NCBI GenBank assembly: GCA_022822855.1
Contig: JAJDYG010000029.1
Span: 1 to 40,147 of the forward strand
DNA length: 40,147 nt
Source of the DNA: Dehalococcoidia bacterium
Lineage (GTDB): Bacteria > Chloroflexota > Dehalococcoidia > Bin125
Direction of reading: 5' to 3'
Part shown: one piece after another, positions 22,690 to 31,400 of the stretch
How positions within the stretch are numbered: position 1 is the first letter of the stretch
How the letters are laid out: the number at the start of each line of letters is the position of its first letter
Notes under the pieces: generated by a model
Databases searched by the model: none
Seen by the model: only the letters and a program-made list of their open reading frames with translations
Told to the model about the DNA's origin: nothing
Position numbers and translations under genes: made by a program

Positions 22690-24441
22690 TCAGGCGGACT
22701 CGACGGCACGGTATTCGAGCACCGAGGTGCGGCCGCGGATAGCCAGGACCCTGACCAAACGTTCTCGGCCATCGGCATCCGTGAGGTGTAGCTCTTCGGT
22801 CGCCGGGAGAAATGTGACCGGTTGCGGTTCGCCGCCGTTGATCGCGATGTTGGACGCGTACAGATACGTGCGTTGAAGTGTGTCAAGTATTGGGTTGAGG
22901 CGACCGAATAGCCCAGGAATGTCTCCGGTCGACTCGGCGAATATGACGGAACCACCGGAGGGCATTGGGCTCAGCTCAACAGCCAATGGCCGTTGCGAAG
23001 GCAACCAATCGTGTTCAACATGCCCAGCGACTCCGGTTCCGGCAACGAAGACCGTCATCGGCAAGTTGACCGAATGCAAATCAAGCCGAGCTTCACCATG
23101 TTCGTCGGTGGCAGCGGACTTCCAGGTGTTGTTGGGGAACAGTGCAAGCACGGTCGCTCCTCTGTGGGGGACTCCCTCCGTGCGGACCGTCACCACGACG
23201 ATGGCTGGACTTGACTGCGGCTCGGCGGCGGGAAGCGTGAGTCGCAGTTCTACGTTGTCAATCAGTTCGTACTCAGGCAGCTTGCCGGTCAGGGCCAGGG
23301 TTTCCTGCCGAATGATGAGGACTCCGTCTCCGCGACGATCCATGTAGAACTGTCGATCGCCGGATCCATCTGTGCCGGACACGCGCATGCGACTCAACAT
23401 TGAAGCGAGTACCTCGTTCCGAGTGGACTGCACATCGCCCATCCGTTCAATCGTCATGCCGTTGGGTAGTGATCCGGGAGAACAGATTTCCATGCGGTCG
23501 GAGAACATGCGAATTCTGATCCGGCTGCCCCTCAGCGAGTAGTCACGATGCACGACCGCATTGACCAACGCTTCAAAGGTGGCGCGGATGCTGTACTCGG
23601 GAAGGTCGACCCTGCCCGGGTCCTTATGCGCTCCCACTTGCATATTTCGGATCACGAAGGCGATGCCATCGCGTATCAGCTTGTCGAGCGGTCCTTCAAT
23701 CGTGCGCGCGTCAAGCTGTCCCGAGCTCTGATCAGTGCCGCGATATGCGACGGCTGTGACCGCCGCCTGGGGCAGAATCTCGTGCGGCTCCTCGGAACAG
23801 AGCAACACTCCTGCGATTGAAGCGCGCAGTTGCCCGTGTTCGTCCGTGGTCAAAAGGCCGAGCTTCTGTAGGCCGGTGTCCGGAGAAGAAAGGTTCTCCG
23901 CGCTCAGCAGAGGCTTCCAGAGGCGTTCGGACAACGTGCCGAATCCGGTGCCAGGAACCGGCTGCTGATCGAAGCCGCGGAATCTTGCCTGACCTCGGCG
24001 CTGGGCCAGGCGCAGTCGGTCGTCGGGGGTCATCAGCCGTTTGCTGCTGCCGACCCGCTCGTAGCTCTTCCCGGCGTGTTCATGCTGCGCGTAGCCCGCA
24101 GGAATCTCAACGAACATGAGCGCCCTGCCGTCGAGCTCGACCCGATATATCTGCGGCCGGATCTCAGGGGATATCGCATCACGACAGAGCTCGCTGATCA
24201 TGCGCTCTACGGCGTCGAGTTGGGCGCGAGACATTCCTTGAACCGAGCCGTCATCGTTGACCCCCAACAGGAGGACGCCTCCATTGGTGTTGGCGAAGGC
24301 GACCATCTCATCGGCCCAAGTCTCGCGCTGATTCGCGGATGGCTTCTCGCCACGGAGTTCGACCGACTTGAACTCCCAGCCGGCATCTTCGCCGAGCCTC
24401 AGTCGCGCACGCAGTTCCTCGTCGCTATACCGCATCGTCAT
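22690..24441 (-). CDS. AlbA/Schlafen-domain ATPase-like protein with Ig-like C-terminal extension
   Basis: 583 residues from ATG 24441 (a second ATG at 24435 is equally possible). The N-terminus is an AlbA_2/Schlafen domain: EDAGWEFKSVELRG, then MVAFANTNGGVLLLGVNDDG. The middle is a RecG-like/HATPase_c_4 region: RATFEALVNAVVHRDYS (about 287-302) and RMEICSPGSLPNGM. This pair usually marks transcriptional regulators or putative helicase-like proteins, some linked to phage defence. From about 409 a further 175 residues are added: a regulatory Ig-like domain (RGATVLALFPNNTWKSAATD, EHGEARLDLHS) and a conserved-looking end (IPGLFGRLNPILDTLQRTYL, NIAINGGEPQPVTF). It diverges from the rhodanese gene, 69 bp apart. 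No clear Shine-Dalgarno. Confidence 0.8.
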   Translation of the reverse strand: MTMRYSDEELRARLRLGEDAGWEFKSVELRGEKPSANQRETWADEMVAFANTNGGVLLLGVNDDGSVQGMSRAQLDAVERMISELCRDAISPEIRPQIYRVELDGRALMFVEIPAGYAQHEHAGKSYERVGSSKRLMTPDDRLRLAQRRGQARFRGFDQQPVPGTGFGTLSERLWKPLLSAENLSSPDTGLQKLGLLTTDEHGQLRASIAGVLLCSEEPHEILPQAAVTAVAYRGTDQSSGQLDARTIEGPLDKLIRDGIAFVIRNMQVGAHKDPGRVDLPEYSIRATFEALVNAVVHRDYSLRGSRIRIRMFSDRMEICSPGSLPNGMTIERMGDVQSTRNEVLASMLSRMRVSGTDGSGDRQFYMDRRGDGVLIIRQETLALTGKLPEYELIDNVELRLTLPAAEPQSSPAIVVVTVRTEGVPHRGATVLALFPNNTWKSAATDEHGEARLDLHSVNLPMTVFVAGTGVAGHVEHDWLPSQRPLAVELSPMPSGGSVIFAESTGDIPGLFGRLNPILDTLQRTYLYASNIAINGGEPQPVTFLPATEELHLTDADGRERLVRVLAIRGRTSVLEYRAVESA

Positions 24442-24510
24442 AGCGCAATGGTAATCATGATCCTTGCCAGGCCGGTCTTCCACCTCAGCCACCGTTACTC
24501 TGCCATCACT

Positions 24511-26100
24511 ATGCCAAATTTGATCTCGCCACACGACCTCCAACGCCGACTCTCAGAGGAGGCGCCGATTGCTTTGATTGATGTTCGGGATCCTCCTGAG
24601 TACAACGCGTCGCACATTGTTGGGGCGAGTCTGATTCCTCGACGGGTTCTGGAGTTTGAGCTGGCTGATGCGGTGCCGCATATTGATACTCCGATCGTGT
24701 TCTGCGATGAGGATGAGCAGCGGGTTCACTTTGCTGCGGCGACGGCTGAGCGGATGGGGTATCGGGATGTCTCGGTGCTGTCGGGTGGGACGAACCGTTG
24801 GGCGTTTCTTGAGTTGCCGACGGAGTGGGGCGTGAATGTTCCGAGCAAGGACTTTGGCGAGCGGGTTGAGGTTGTCCACCACGTTCCCGAGATTGACGCC
24901 GACGACCTGCATGGGCGGATCGAGCGGGGAGACTCCCTGGTGATTCTCGACACTCGGACGCCGGAGGAGTACCGACGATCGTGTATCCCCGGCGGACGGA
25001 GTATGCCCGGCGGCGAGCTTGCGTTTCGGATCACCGATGTGCTTGAGGATGCGCCTCCCGATGCAACGGTTGTGGTCAACTGCGCAGGGCGGACTCGGAG
25101 CATCATCGGTACTCGCGTGCTGCAGCGGATGGCGCTTGAGCGGGAAGTGGTCGGGCTCAAGAACGGCACGGCCGGCTGGATGCTGGCCGGTCACGAGCTC
25201 GAGTTCGGCGCCGACCGGGACTCGCTGCCCTCGGTCACACCGGAGGGTCAGGCGGCGGCCGAGCAGTACGCGCGGCGCTGCGCCGAGGAGGACGGCGTTG
25301 AGCTGATTGGCGTCGAAAAGCTCGACGAGCTCGTGGAGCGAAGCAAGTCGGAGAGCGTCTACTTCATCGACGTTCGCACGGAGGCTGAGCACGAGGCGGG
25401 GCACATTCCCGGCTTCCGCTGGTTCCCGGGCGGGCAGGCCGTGCAGCGCAGCGATGACGTCGCGATTGTGCATCATGCGCCGATCGTGTTCGCCTGCGAC
25501 GGGGTGGCTCGAGCTGCGCTGACGGCGTCGTGGTATCGGCAGATGGGACATCGGCAGATCTACGCGCTCGAGGGCGGTATCGGGGCGTGGACGGCGGCCG
25601 GACGCTCGTTGGAGCGCGGGTTCCGCTCGAGGGAGCCGCGGTTGTTGAGCGATGCTCGCGCCAGTGTTGGGACGATCGAGCCCGGGGACCTATTCGACAG
25701 GCCCGATGCGGTCGTGATCCACGTCGGCACGAGCCAGGAGTTCGCTCAGTCGCATCCGCCGGGAGGACGCTGGGTTCCGCGCGGATCGCTTGAGCGAGGC
25801 ATCTCGGAGGTGGCTCCGGAGCAGTCGACGCCGATTGTGACGGTCTGCGAGTCGGGAGAGCAGTCGCTGCTGGCGGCTCAGAGCCTGCTGGAAGCTGGTC
25901 GACCCAGCGTGTCCGCGGTCGCTGGCGGGATGGCCGCGTATCGAGAGGCCGGGCTGGCGATCGAGTATGGCCTGAGCGGAGTGATCGCGCCGCCCAACGA
26001 CATTCTCACGTTCGGTCCGGCGCGCGGTTTCGCCGACATGCAGCACTACCTGCGCTGGGAGACTGCGCTCGGCGAGAAGTACGTGGGTCAGTCTTCGTAG
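24511..26100 (+). CDS. Four-domain tandem rhodanese
   Basis: 529 residues made of four consecutive rhodanese domains. Each has the ID/V-R/T start and a Cys: C65 (IVFCDEDEQR), C191 (VNCAGRTRS), C329 (FACDGVARA) and C446 (TVCESGEQS). Domain starts read ALIDVRDPPEYN, VILDTRTPEEYR, YFIDVRTEAEHEAGHIPG and VVIHVGTSQEFAQSHPPG. Only the second has a canonical CxGRxRS loop; domain 1 has an acidic loop (DEDEQ), suggesting different specialities or loss of activity. Two-domain rhodaneses are common; four are rare. ATG 24511 was chosen because an in-frame extension back to 24076 would overlap the divergent gene. Role in sulfur transfer is expected, substrate unknown. Confidence 0.88.
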   Translation: MPNLISPHDLQRRLSEEAPIALIDVRDPPEYNASHIVGASLIPRRVLEFELADAVPHIDTPIVFCDEDEQRVHFAAATAERMGYRDVSVLSGGTNRWAFLELPTEWGVNVPSKDFGERVEVVHHVPEIDADDLHGRIERGDSLVILDTRTPEEYRRSCIPGGRSMPGGELAFRITDVLEDAPPDATVVVNCAGRTRSIIGTRVLQRMALEREVVGLKNGTAGWMLAGHELEFGADRDSLPSVTPEGQAAAEQYARRCAEEDGVELIGVEKLDELVERSKSESVYFIDVRTEAEHEAGHIPGFRWFPGGQAVQRSDDVAIVHHAPIVFACDGVARAALTASWYRQMGHRQIYALEGGIGAWTAAGRSLERGFRSREPRLLSDARASVGTIEPGDLFDRPDAVVIHVGTSQEFAQSHPPGGRWVPRGSLERGISEVAPEQSTPIVTVCESGEQSLLAAQSLLEAGRPSVSAVAGGMAAYREAGLAIEYGLSGVIAPPNDILTFGPARGFADMQHYLRWETALGEKYVGQSS

Positions 26101-26132
26101 CCTCCGCGCCGCCTGCGTGCGACACTTGACGC

Positions 26133-26807
26133 ATGGGCCGATTTGCCAAGCTTCGACGCCGCGGACTGAAGCCGCTTGAGGGCGCCCGGCTGATTGTTGG
26201 GTTGGGCAATCCTGGGCCTGACTACTCACAGCACAGACATAATGCCGGCGTGCGGGCGGCAGAGCATGTTCGCAAGATGCTTCGGCTGCCTCAGCCGGAG
26301 CGTGAGTCTCGGTTTCGCGTTTCGCAGGCTGAGACGGTCCATGGGCCGGTCGCGGTGGTCATTCCGCGCACCTTCATGAACGAGTCGGGCCAGGCGGTGC
26401 AGTCGCTGCTGGACAAGTACCGCGCCGAGCCTTCCGACCTCATCCTGCTGGTCGATGAACTGGACCTGGAGCCGGGCCGGATCCGGATCCGGCCGTCCGG
26501 GTCGGACGCGGGACAGCGCGGGATGCGATCGATTCGCTCAGTGATCGGCGCTCTCGACTTTCCCCGAGTCCGGATCGGTGTTGGACGGCCGATGGTCGAC
26601 GGCAAGGGTTCGCACCATCCCGACGAAGTCGCCGACTGGCTGCTGAGCGATCCGTCGACGGCGGAGCGGCGGCTGTTGTTCGAGGCGGAGCAGCGCGCGG
26701 CGGAGGCGGTCGTTCACATGCTTGAGCATGGGGTTGAGTCGGCGATGAACTTGTACAACCGCAATCTGACCACGGCCGGGCAGGACGTCGATGTCGAATC
26801 GCGATGA
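26133..26807 (+). CDS. pth: Peptidyl-tRNA hydrolase
   Basis: 224 residues. Pth releases peptides from prematurely dropped peptidyl-tRNA. Motifs: LIVGLGNPGPDY (N26 in the position of E. coli N10), catalytic H36 in HRHNAG, FMNESGQAV (the N68 equivalent), LLVDELDLEPGRIRIR (the D93 region). The next motif, usually GGxGGHNGLRS, reads SGSDAGQRGMRS, so the His/Asn pair is replaced by Gln/Arg. There is a 17-residue basic N-terminal extension before the usual start. A coiled-coil gene overlaps its 3' end by 17 bases. Identity is clear despite the altered loop. Confidence 0.9.
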   Translation: MGRFAKLRRRGLKPLEGARLIVGLGNPGPDYSQHRHNAGVRAAEHVRKMLRLPQPERESRFRVSQAETVHGPVAVVIPRTFMNESGQAVQSLLDKYRAEPSDLILLVDELDLEPGRIRIRPSGSDAGQRGMRSIRSVIGALDFPRVRIGVGRPMVDGKGSHHPDEVADWLLSDPSTAERRLLFEAEQRAAEAVVHMLEHGVESAMNLYNRNLTTAGQDVDVESR

Positions 26808-27807
26808 GGAACCGGGATCTGACGCGCTGGCGGCGCTCGCTGCGCCGGCCTTCGGCTGGCTGAGCGAGGCTGCGGCGCGAGAGTTGGCCGCCTACCTGAT
26901 CGAGCATGAGCCGGCGGAGATACGAGCCGACATCGCGCAGGCGGCCGAGCATCTCGCACAGATCCGCGAGCGGCTGCTGACGTTGGTCGAGCAGGAGCCG
27001 GTGTCTCCGCCCGACACGGAGCGAGTCGCGGCGTTGGAACGGGCGGCGTCGAGCTTGCAACAGCAACTTGACGAGCGGGACGCTCGGATTGCGCGGACGG
27101 ATGAGGAGCATGTGGCCGAACGGGTACGCCTGATCGAGGAGCGACAAGCTGCGGACGCTCGAATCGGGGAGCTGGAGGCCGAGCTGTCGGAGGCGGTGCA
27201 GGCGGCCAACCGGCTGCGGGCCAAGAGCGACAGCTATGCGGCTGCGCTGATTGAGCGCGATTCCGCCCCGGCCGATCTGGCCGAGGAGATTGCGGAGGCG
27301 GAGTCGCAGTTCACGATCACCGGTGTGATCGAGATGGCGCGTGAGAAGTGCGCGCGGGTCGCCCTGCCTGATGCTGCGTTGAAGGAGATCGATGTCCTCG
27401 ATGCGGATGAGAAGTCGGCGGACTGGGCGCGGGAACTGTGGAAGGGTCTGCGCGCGCTGAACGCCTATGCGGAGGAGAGCGAGTTCTTCCAAGGCGGTTT
27501 CTGGGAGTGGTGCGAGCACTCGAACAGCGAGCACAACCTGTGGCCGGCGACGCCGAAGAAGTTGGCGATGAGCGAGTCCGACACGATCATGAACTCCGGC
27601 CCGCTGCGGCGGACGAGACGCTTCTACGTCGACAGCGGCATTGATCCGAGCGGCTACATCCATATGCAGGCGCATATGAAGATCTCGGAGGGCGGTGGTC
27701 AGCACATCCCTCGGTTGTACTTCCACGACGACGCCAAGGGGAAGACCGGGGCGATGCATGTCGGGTTTATCGGGCCGCATCGGCTGGTGCCGACGACGCA
27801 GACCTGA
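26791..27807 (+). CDS. Coiled-coil protein with C-terminal domain shared with the gene at 7552
   Basis: 338 residues, overlapping pth by 17 bases. N-terminal helices (about 10-70) and a long coiled coil (about 70-160) precede a helical linker and a C-terminal domain (about 205-338). This domain matches that at 7552-8307: LWKGLRALNAYAEES, FWEWCEHS, FYVDSGIDPSGYIHMQAHMK and RLYFHDDAKGKTGAMHV (308-324), followed by GFIGPHRLVPTTQT. No membrane segment here, unlike the other protein. The RLYFHDD...TGxxHVGxxGPH motif looks like a conserved functional site of an unnamed family. Position between pth and mfd suggests co-expression with housekeeping genes. Confidence 0.8.
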   Translation: MSNRDEEPGSDALAALAAPAFGWLSEAAARELAAYLIEHEPAEIRADIAQAAEHLAQIRERLLTLVEQEPVSPPDTERVAALERAASSLQQQLDERDARIARTDEEHVAERVRLIEERQAADARIGELEAELSEAVQAANRLRAKSDSYAAALIERDSAPADLAEEIAEAESQFTITGVIEMAREKCARVALPDAALKEIDVLDADEKSADWARELWKGLRALNAYAEESEFFQGGFWEWCEHSNSEHNLWPATPKKLAMSESDTIMNSGPLRRTRRFYVDSGIDPSGYIHMQAHMKISEGGGQHIPRLYFHDDAKGKTGAMHVGFIGPHRLVPTTQT

Positions 27808-27870
27808 GGGACGTCCAACGCGATGCTCCCGTAAGCTGGACAGACGAATCAGCGGACGGAGATCGCGCGC

Positions 27871-30800
27871 GTGAGCGCCGACCCGCACGACATTCCGCAC
27901 GACACCCCCCCGGGCCTGCTCGCCGGGCTGGGGTCGACTGTGCTCCGTGCGATTGAGCCCTTTGACGACTCGCCGATGCTGGGCGTCGCAGACGCCGGCA
28001 AGCCGGCCGTGATCGCATCGCTGGCGGCGAGGCATCGGGGTCCGGTCCTGGTGCTCACGCCGACGCCTGGCGACGCCGCCAACCTGGTTGACTCGCTGCC
28101 GCTCTGGCTGGGCGGCACGGACCGCGAGCGGCTGCTCCAGTTTCCCACTCGCGAGACCGCGCCGTATGAGCGTCAGCGGCCCGCGCCTGATGTGGTCGAG
28201 GCGCGGCTGTCGGCGGTCGAGGCGCTGCGCAGCGGTTCGCCGATCGTTGTATCGGATGTGGACGCTGCCGCTCAGCGGACCGTGGCGAGGACGTCGGCTC
28301 CATTGAACGTGAGCCGGGGAGCGGTACTGCAACTTTCGGACTTCGTACGCACGCTCGACGCCAACGGGTATGAGCGCAATCGGATCGTCGTCGAGCCTGC
28401 GTCGTTCGCGGTGCGAGGCGGGATCATCGATTTCTGGCCGCCCGCCAATCGGTCTCCGGTGCGAATAGAGCTGTTTGGCGACGAAGTGGAGTCGATTCGC
28501 CGGTTTGACCCACGTACCCAGCGCTCGACCGAGGTTCTCGCTGAGATCGGTATGCGTCCGGCTCGCGAGTGGAGCCCGGGCGCGGAGTCTCAGCCGTTGA
28601 CTGATGCGCTGTTGCAAGCGGTCGATGAGCGCCGGTGCGAGGATGGCGATGCTGAAATCAGCGCGGAGGCGGAGGTACTGAGTCTCGATCTGGAGCATCT
28701 GCGCGGCGGCGGTCAGACATCGAGGCCGGACTTCTGGACGCAGTTTCTCGGGCCAAGCACGATCTTCGAGCACCTGCCGGCCAACGCGCTGGTGATCGTC
28801 GATGAGCCGCACGACGTCGCATCGCGCTCGGAGGAACGGGACCTGAGAGCAGCGCACGCGAGGGATGAGCTGGAGCGGGCGGGCCGGATACCAAGTGGAC
28901 TGCCTCATCCGTGGCTGACCTGCGAAGAGCTGGAGGCGCAGCTTCGGGACTCGTCGCGAGAGGTCCGTTCGATCTCCAGGCTGGCCAGCGGAGCGCAGCG
29001 ACTGCCCTTCCGGCCGACGCCTCGGCTGGCCGGCAAACTGTCTCAGCTCTTCGAGTCGCTGCGCGAGACCGGGGGCAACGGCGCGAGCGTTCTGGTCAGT
29101 CTGCAGGAGGCGAGACTCTCGGAGTTGATGGCCGACCTGGGATTGCCGCTGGCTCGGCTGGAGGCGGAATCGCCCCCCGCCCAGGACGCCATTTCGGTCG
29201 GCCGCGCCACGATCGGCGAGGGCTGGCAGCTCGACGATCCGGCGACGGGTGAGCGGCTGGTCACGCTGATCAGCGATACGGAGATCTTCGGTTTCGAGCG
29301 GCAGCGACAGCGGCGGCCGTTGAAAACCCGGGCTGCTCCCGAGGCCGATCCGCATCTGCTGGAGACTTTGAAGCCCGGCGACTTCGTTGTCCACGTGGAT
29401 AGCGGCATCGGGCGATTCCAGGGCGTCGTCAAGGAGCAGATCGGCACGCGCGAGGGCGAGTATCTCGATATTCGTTTCGCCAAGGGTGATCGGCTTCTGG
29501 TGCCGACGGACAAGCTCGACCGGGTCCAGCGGTACGTCGGACCGTCGGACGCGCTGCCCACGCTGACTCGCCTCGGCGGCGGTCAGTGGCAGCGAGCCAA
29601 GGCGCGAGTGCGCGGCGCCGTGGCGGAGATCGCGGACGAGCTGCTGGAGGTTCACGCCGCGCGTGAGACCGAGCCGGGGATCGCGATCGAACCCGATACG
29701 CCGTGGCAGATTGAGCTTGAGGCGTCCTTCCCGTACGTCGAGACCCTGGATCAGCATCGAGCGATCGAGGAGGTCCGGCGCGACCAGGAACTGGCGAAGC
29801 CGATGGATCGGTTGGTGGTCGGCGATGTCGGCTATGGCAAGACGGAGGTTGCGATCCGGGCGGCGTTCAAGGCGGTCATGTCGGGTCACCAGGTGGCCAT
29901 TTTGGTTCCGACGACGGTGCTGGCGCAGCAGCACTTCGAGACGTTCCGTGAACGTCTGGCGGCGATGCAGGTGCAGATCGGGCTGCTCTCGCGTCTGCGC
30001 ACGGCGGCAGAGCAGCAGGTGACGGTGGACGGGCTCAAGGCGGGCGCGGTCGACATCGTGATCGGGACGCATCGACTGCTGCAGAAGGACATCGGATTCA
30101 AGAGTCTCGGCTTGCTGGTGATCGACGAGGAACAGCGCTTTGGGGTCGAACACAAGGAGCGGCTGAAGAAGATGCGCCGCGAGGTTGACGTGCTCACCCT
30201 GTCGGCAACGCCGATTCCTCGGTCGCTGCACCAAGCGGTGACCGGGATCCGCGACATGTCGACGATCGCGACGCCGCCCGAGGAGCGTCTGCCGATCAGC
30301 ACGTACGTGATGGAGCGCGACGACAGCGTGATTCGCGAGGCGATCCTGCGAGAGCTTGACCGCGGCGGGCAGGTTTACTTCCTGCACAACGAGGTTCGGA
30401 CGATTGATCGCGAGGCGCTTGAACTGGAGCGCCTGGTGCCTGAGGCGAGCTTCCTGGTTGCGCACGGCCAGATGCCGGCCAGCACGCTGCGCGAGCACAT
30501 GGACCGCTTCACGCACGGCGAGGCGGACGTGCTGGTCTGCTCGACGATTATCGAGTCGGGGGTTGATATCCCTCGGGTCAACACGATCATCCTGGATCGC
30601 GCGGAACGGCTAGGCCTGGCGCAGATGTATCAGTTGCGAGGCCGGGTGGGCCGCTCGAGTGTGCGGGCGTTCGCCTACCTGATGACGGAGCCCTACCGCT
30701 CGCTGTCGGAGGTTGCGCAGCGTCGACTGGCGACGATCATGGAGGCCGACGATCTGGGGGCGGGATTCCAGATCGCGCTCAAGGACCTGGAGATTCGCGG

Positions 30801-31374
30801 CGCGGGCAATCTGCTCGGGGCGCAGCAATCGGGTCACATCGGCGCGGTCGGGTTCACTCTGTTCACGCAGTTGCTGGGCGAAGCGGTTGAGCGGGCCAAG
30901 GCGAAGCGCTCGGGCCAGCGCCCCGCCAACCGTCGGCAGGGAACACGGGTCACCATCGACCTGGCGCTGCCGCGCTACCTGCCCGAGTCGTATGTCGACG
31001 ACATCGGCCTGCGGATGACGCTCTACCAGCGATTGGCGGCGGTGGAATCGCCTGAGCAGATCAGCGACTTCCAGCGAGAGCTGGAAGACCGTTTCGGACC
31101 GGTGCCGCGCCCGGGGTTGAACCTGCTCGGCGCGGTCAAGCTGAAGGTGCTGGCGTCGAGGCTTGGAGCGGAGTCGATCCAGTCCTCGGGTGACAGCGTG
31201 GTGCTTCGCCTCGCGCCGGGGCTCGCGTTTAGCCCGACGCAACGGCGACTGAGTGTGCCGAGGCAAGTGCAGATCGGCTCCGCCCAGCTTCGCTATACGC
31301 CGGCGCGTCGGTTGGCTGAGTCAGAGTGGGAGTCAGTGTTGTCGGGGGTGTTGGAGAGGTTGCGGGATATCTAA
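27871..31374 (+). CDS. mfd: Transcription-repair coupling factor Mfd
   Basis: 1167 residues, usual length. Mfd pushes stalled RNA polymerase off DNA and recruits UvrA. Order of domains: UvrB-like N-terminal part with ETAPYERQRP (about 95-105), RNA polymerase interaction domain starting KPGDFVVHVDSGIGRF (about 501-516) with TDKLDRVQRYVG, helicase with Walker A VVGDVGYGKTEVAIRAAFK (about 649-667) and VIDEEQRFGVEHKE (about 750), TRG region with ESGVDIPRVNTIILDRAERLG, and a C-terminal TRCF domain. The GTG start at 27871 is preceded by GGAG about 11 bases upstream. All motifs are intact. A two-gene unit follows 26 bp downstream. Confidence 0.97.
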   Translation: MSADPHDIPHDTPPGLLAGLGSTVLRAIEPFDDSPMLGVADAGKPAVIASLAARHRGPVLVLTPTPGDAANLVDSLPLWLGGTDRERLLQFPTRETAPYERQRPAPDVVEARLSAVEALRSGSPIVVSDVDAAAQRTVARTSAPLNVSRGAVLQLSDFVRTLDANGYERNRIVVEPASFAVRGGIIDFWPPANRSPVRIELFGDEVESIRRFDPRTQRSTEVLAEIGMRPAREWSPGAESQPLTDALLQAVDERRCEDGDAEISAEAEVLSLDLEHLRGGGQTSRPDFWTQFLGPSTIFEHLPANALVIVDEPHDVASRSEERDLRAAHARDELERAGRIPSGLPHPWLTCEELEAQLRDSSREVRSISRLASGAQRLPFRPTPRLAGKLSQLFESLRETGGNGASVLVSLQEARLSELMADLGLPLARLEAESPPAQDAISVGRATIGEGWQLDDPATGERLVTLISDTEIFGFERQRQRRPLKTRAAPEADPHLLETLKPGDFVVHVDSGIGRFQGVVKEQIGTREGEYLDIRFAKGDRLLVPTDKLDRVQRYVGPSDALPTLTRLGGGQWQRAKARVRGAVAEIADELLEVHAARETEPGIAIEPDTPWQIELEASFPYVETLDQHRAIEEVRRDQELAKPMDRLVVGDVGYGKTEVAIRAAFKAVMSGHQVAILVPTTVLAQQHFETFRERLAAMQVQIGLLSRLRTAAEQQVTVDGLKAGAVDIVIGTHRLLQKDIGFKSLGLLVIDEEQRFGVEHKERLKKMRREVDVLTLSATPIPRSLHQAVTGIRDMSTIATPPEERLPISTYVMERDDSVIREAILRELDRGGQVYFLHNEVRTIDREALELERLVPEASFLVAHGQMPASTLREHMDRFTHGEADVLVCSTIIESGVDIPRVNTIILDRAERLGLAQMYQLRGRVGRSSVRAFAYLMTEPYRSLSEVAQRRLATIMEADDLGAGFQIALKDLEIRGAGNLLGAQQSGHIGAVGFTLFTQLLGEAVERAKAKRSGQRPANRRQGTRVTIDLALPRYLPESYVDDIGLRMTLYQRLAAVESPEQISDFQRELEDRFGPVPRPGLNLLGAVKLKVLASRLGAESIQSSGDSVVLRLAPGLAFSPTQRRLSVPRQVQIGSAQLRYTPARRLAESEWESVLSGVLERLRDI

Positions 31375-31400
31375 TACGCTTGTGTCGCAGGGAGGGCAAG

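Noticed and set aside
24076..24510. Upstream extension of the four-domain rhodanese
   Set aside because: Overlaps the 5' end of the divergent AlbA-domain gene and adds no rhodanese-like sequence.
26440..30516. Very long open frame on the minus strand opposite mfd and its neighbour
   Set aside because: Arg/Leu/His-rich composition typical of antisense frames in high-GC DNA, no motif, and mfd on the other strand has all its domains.
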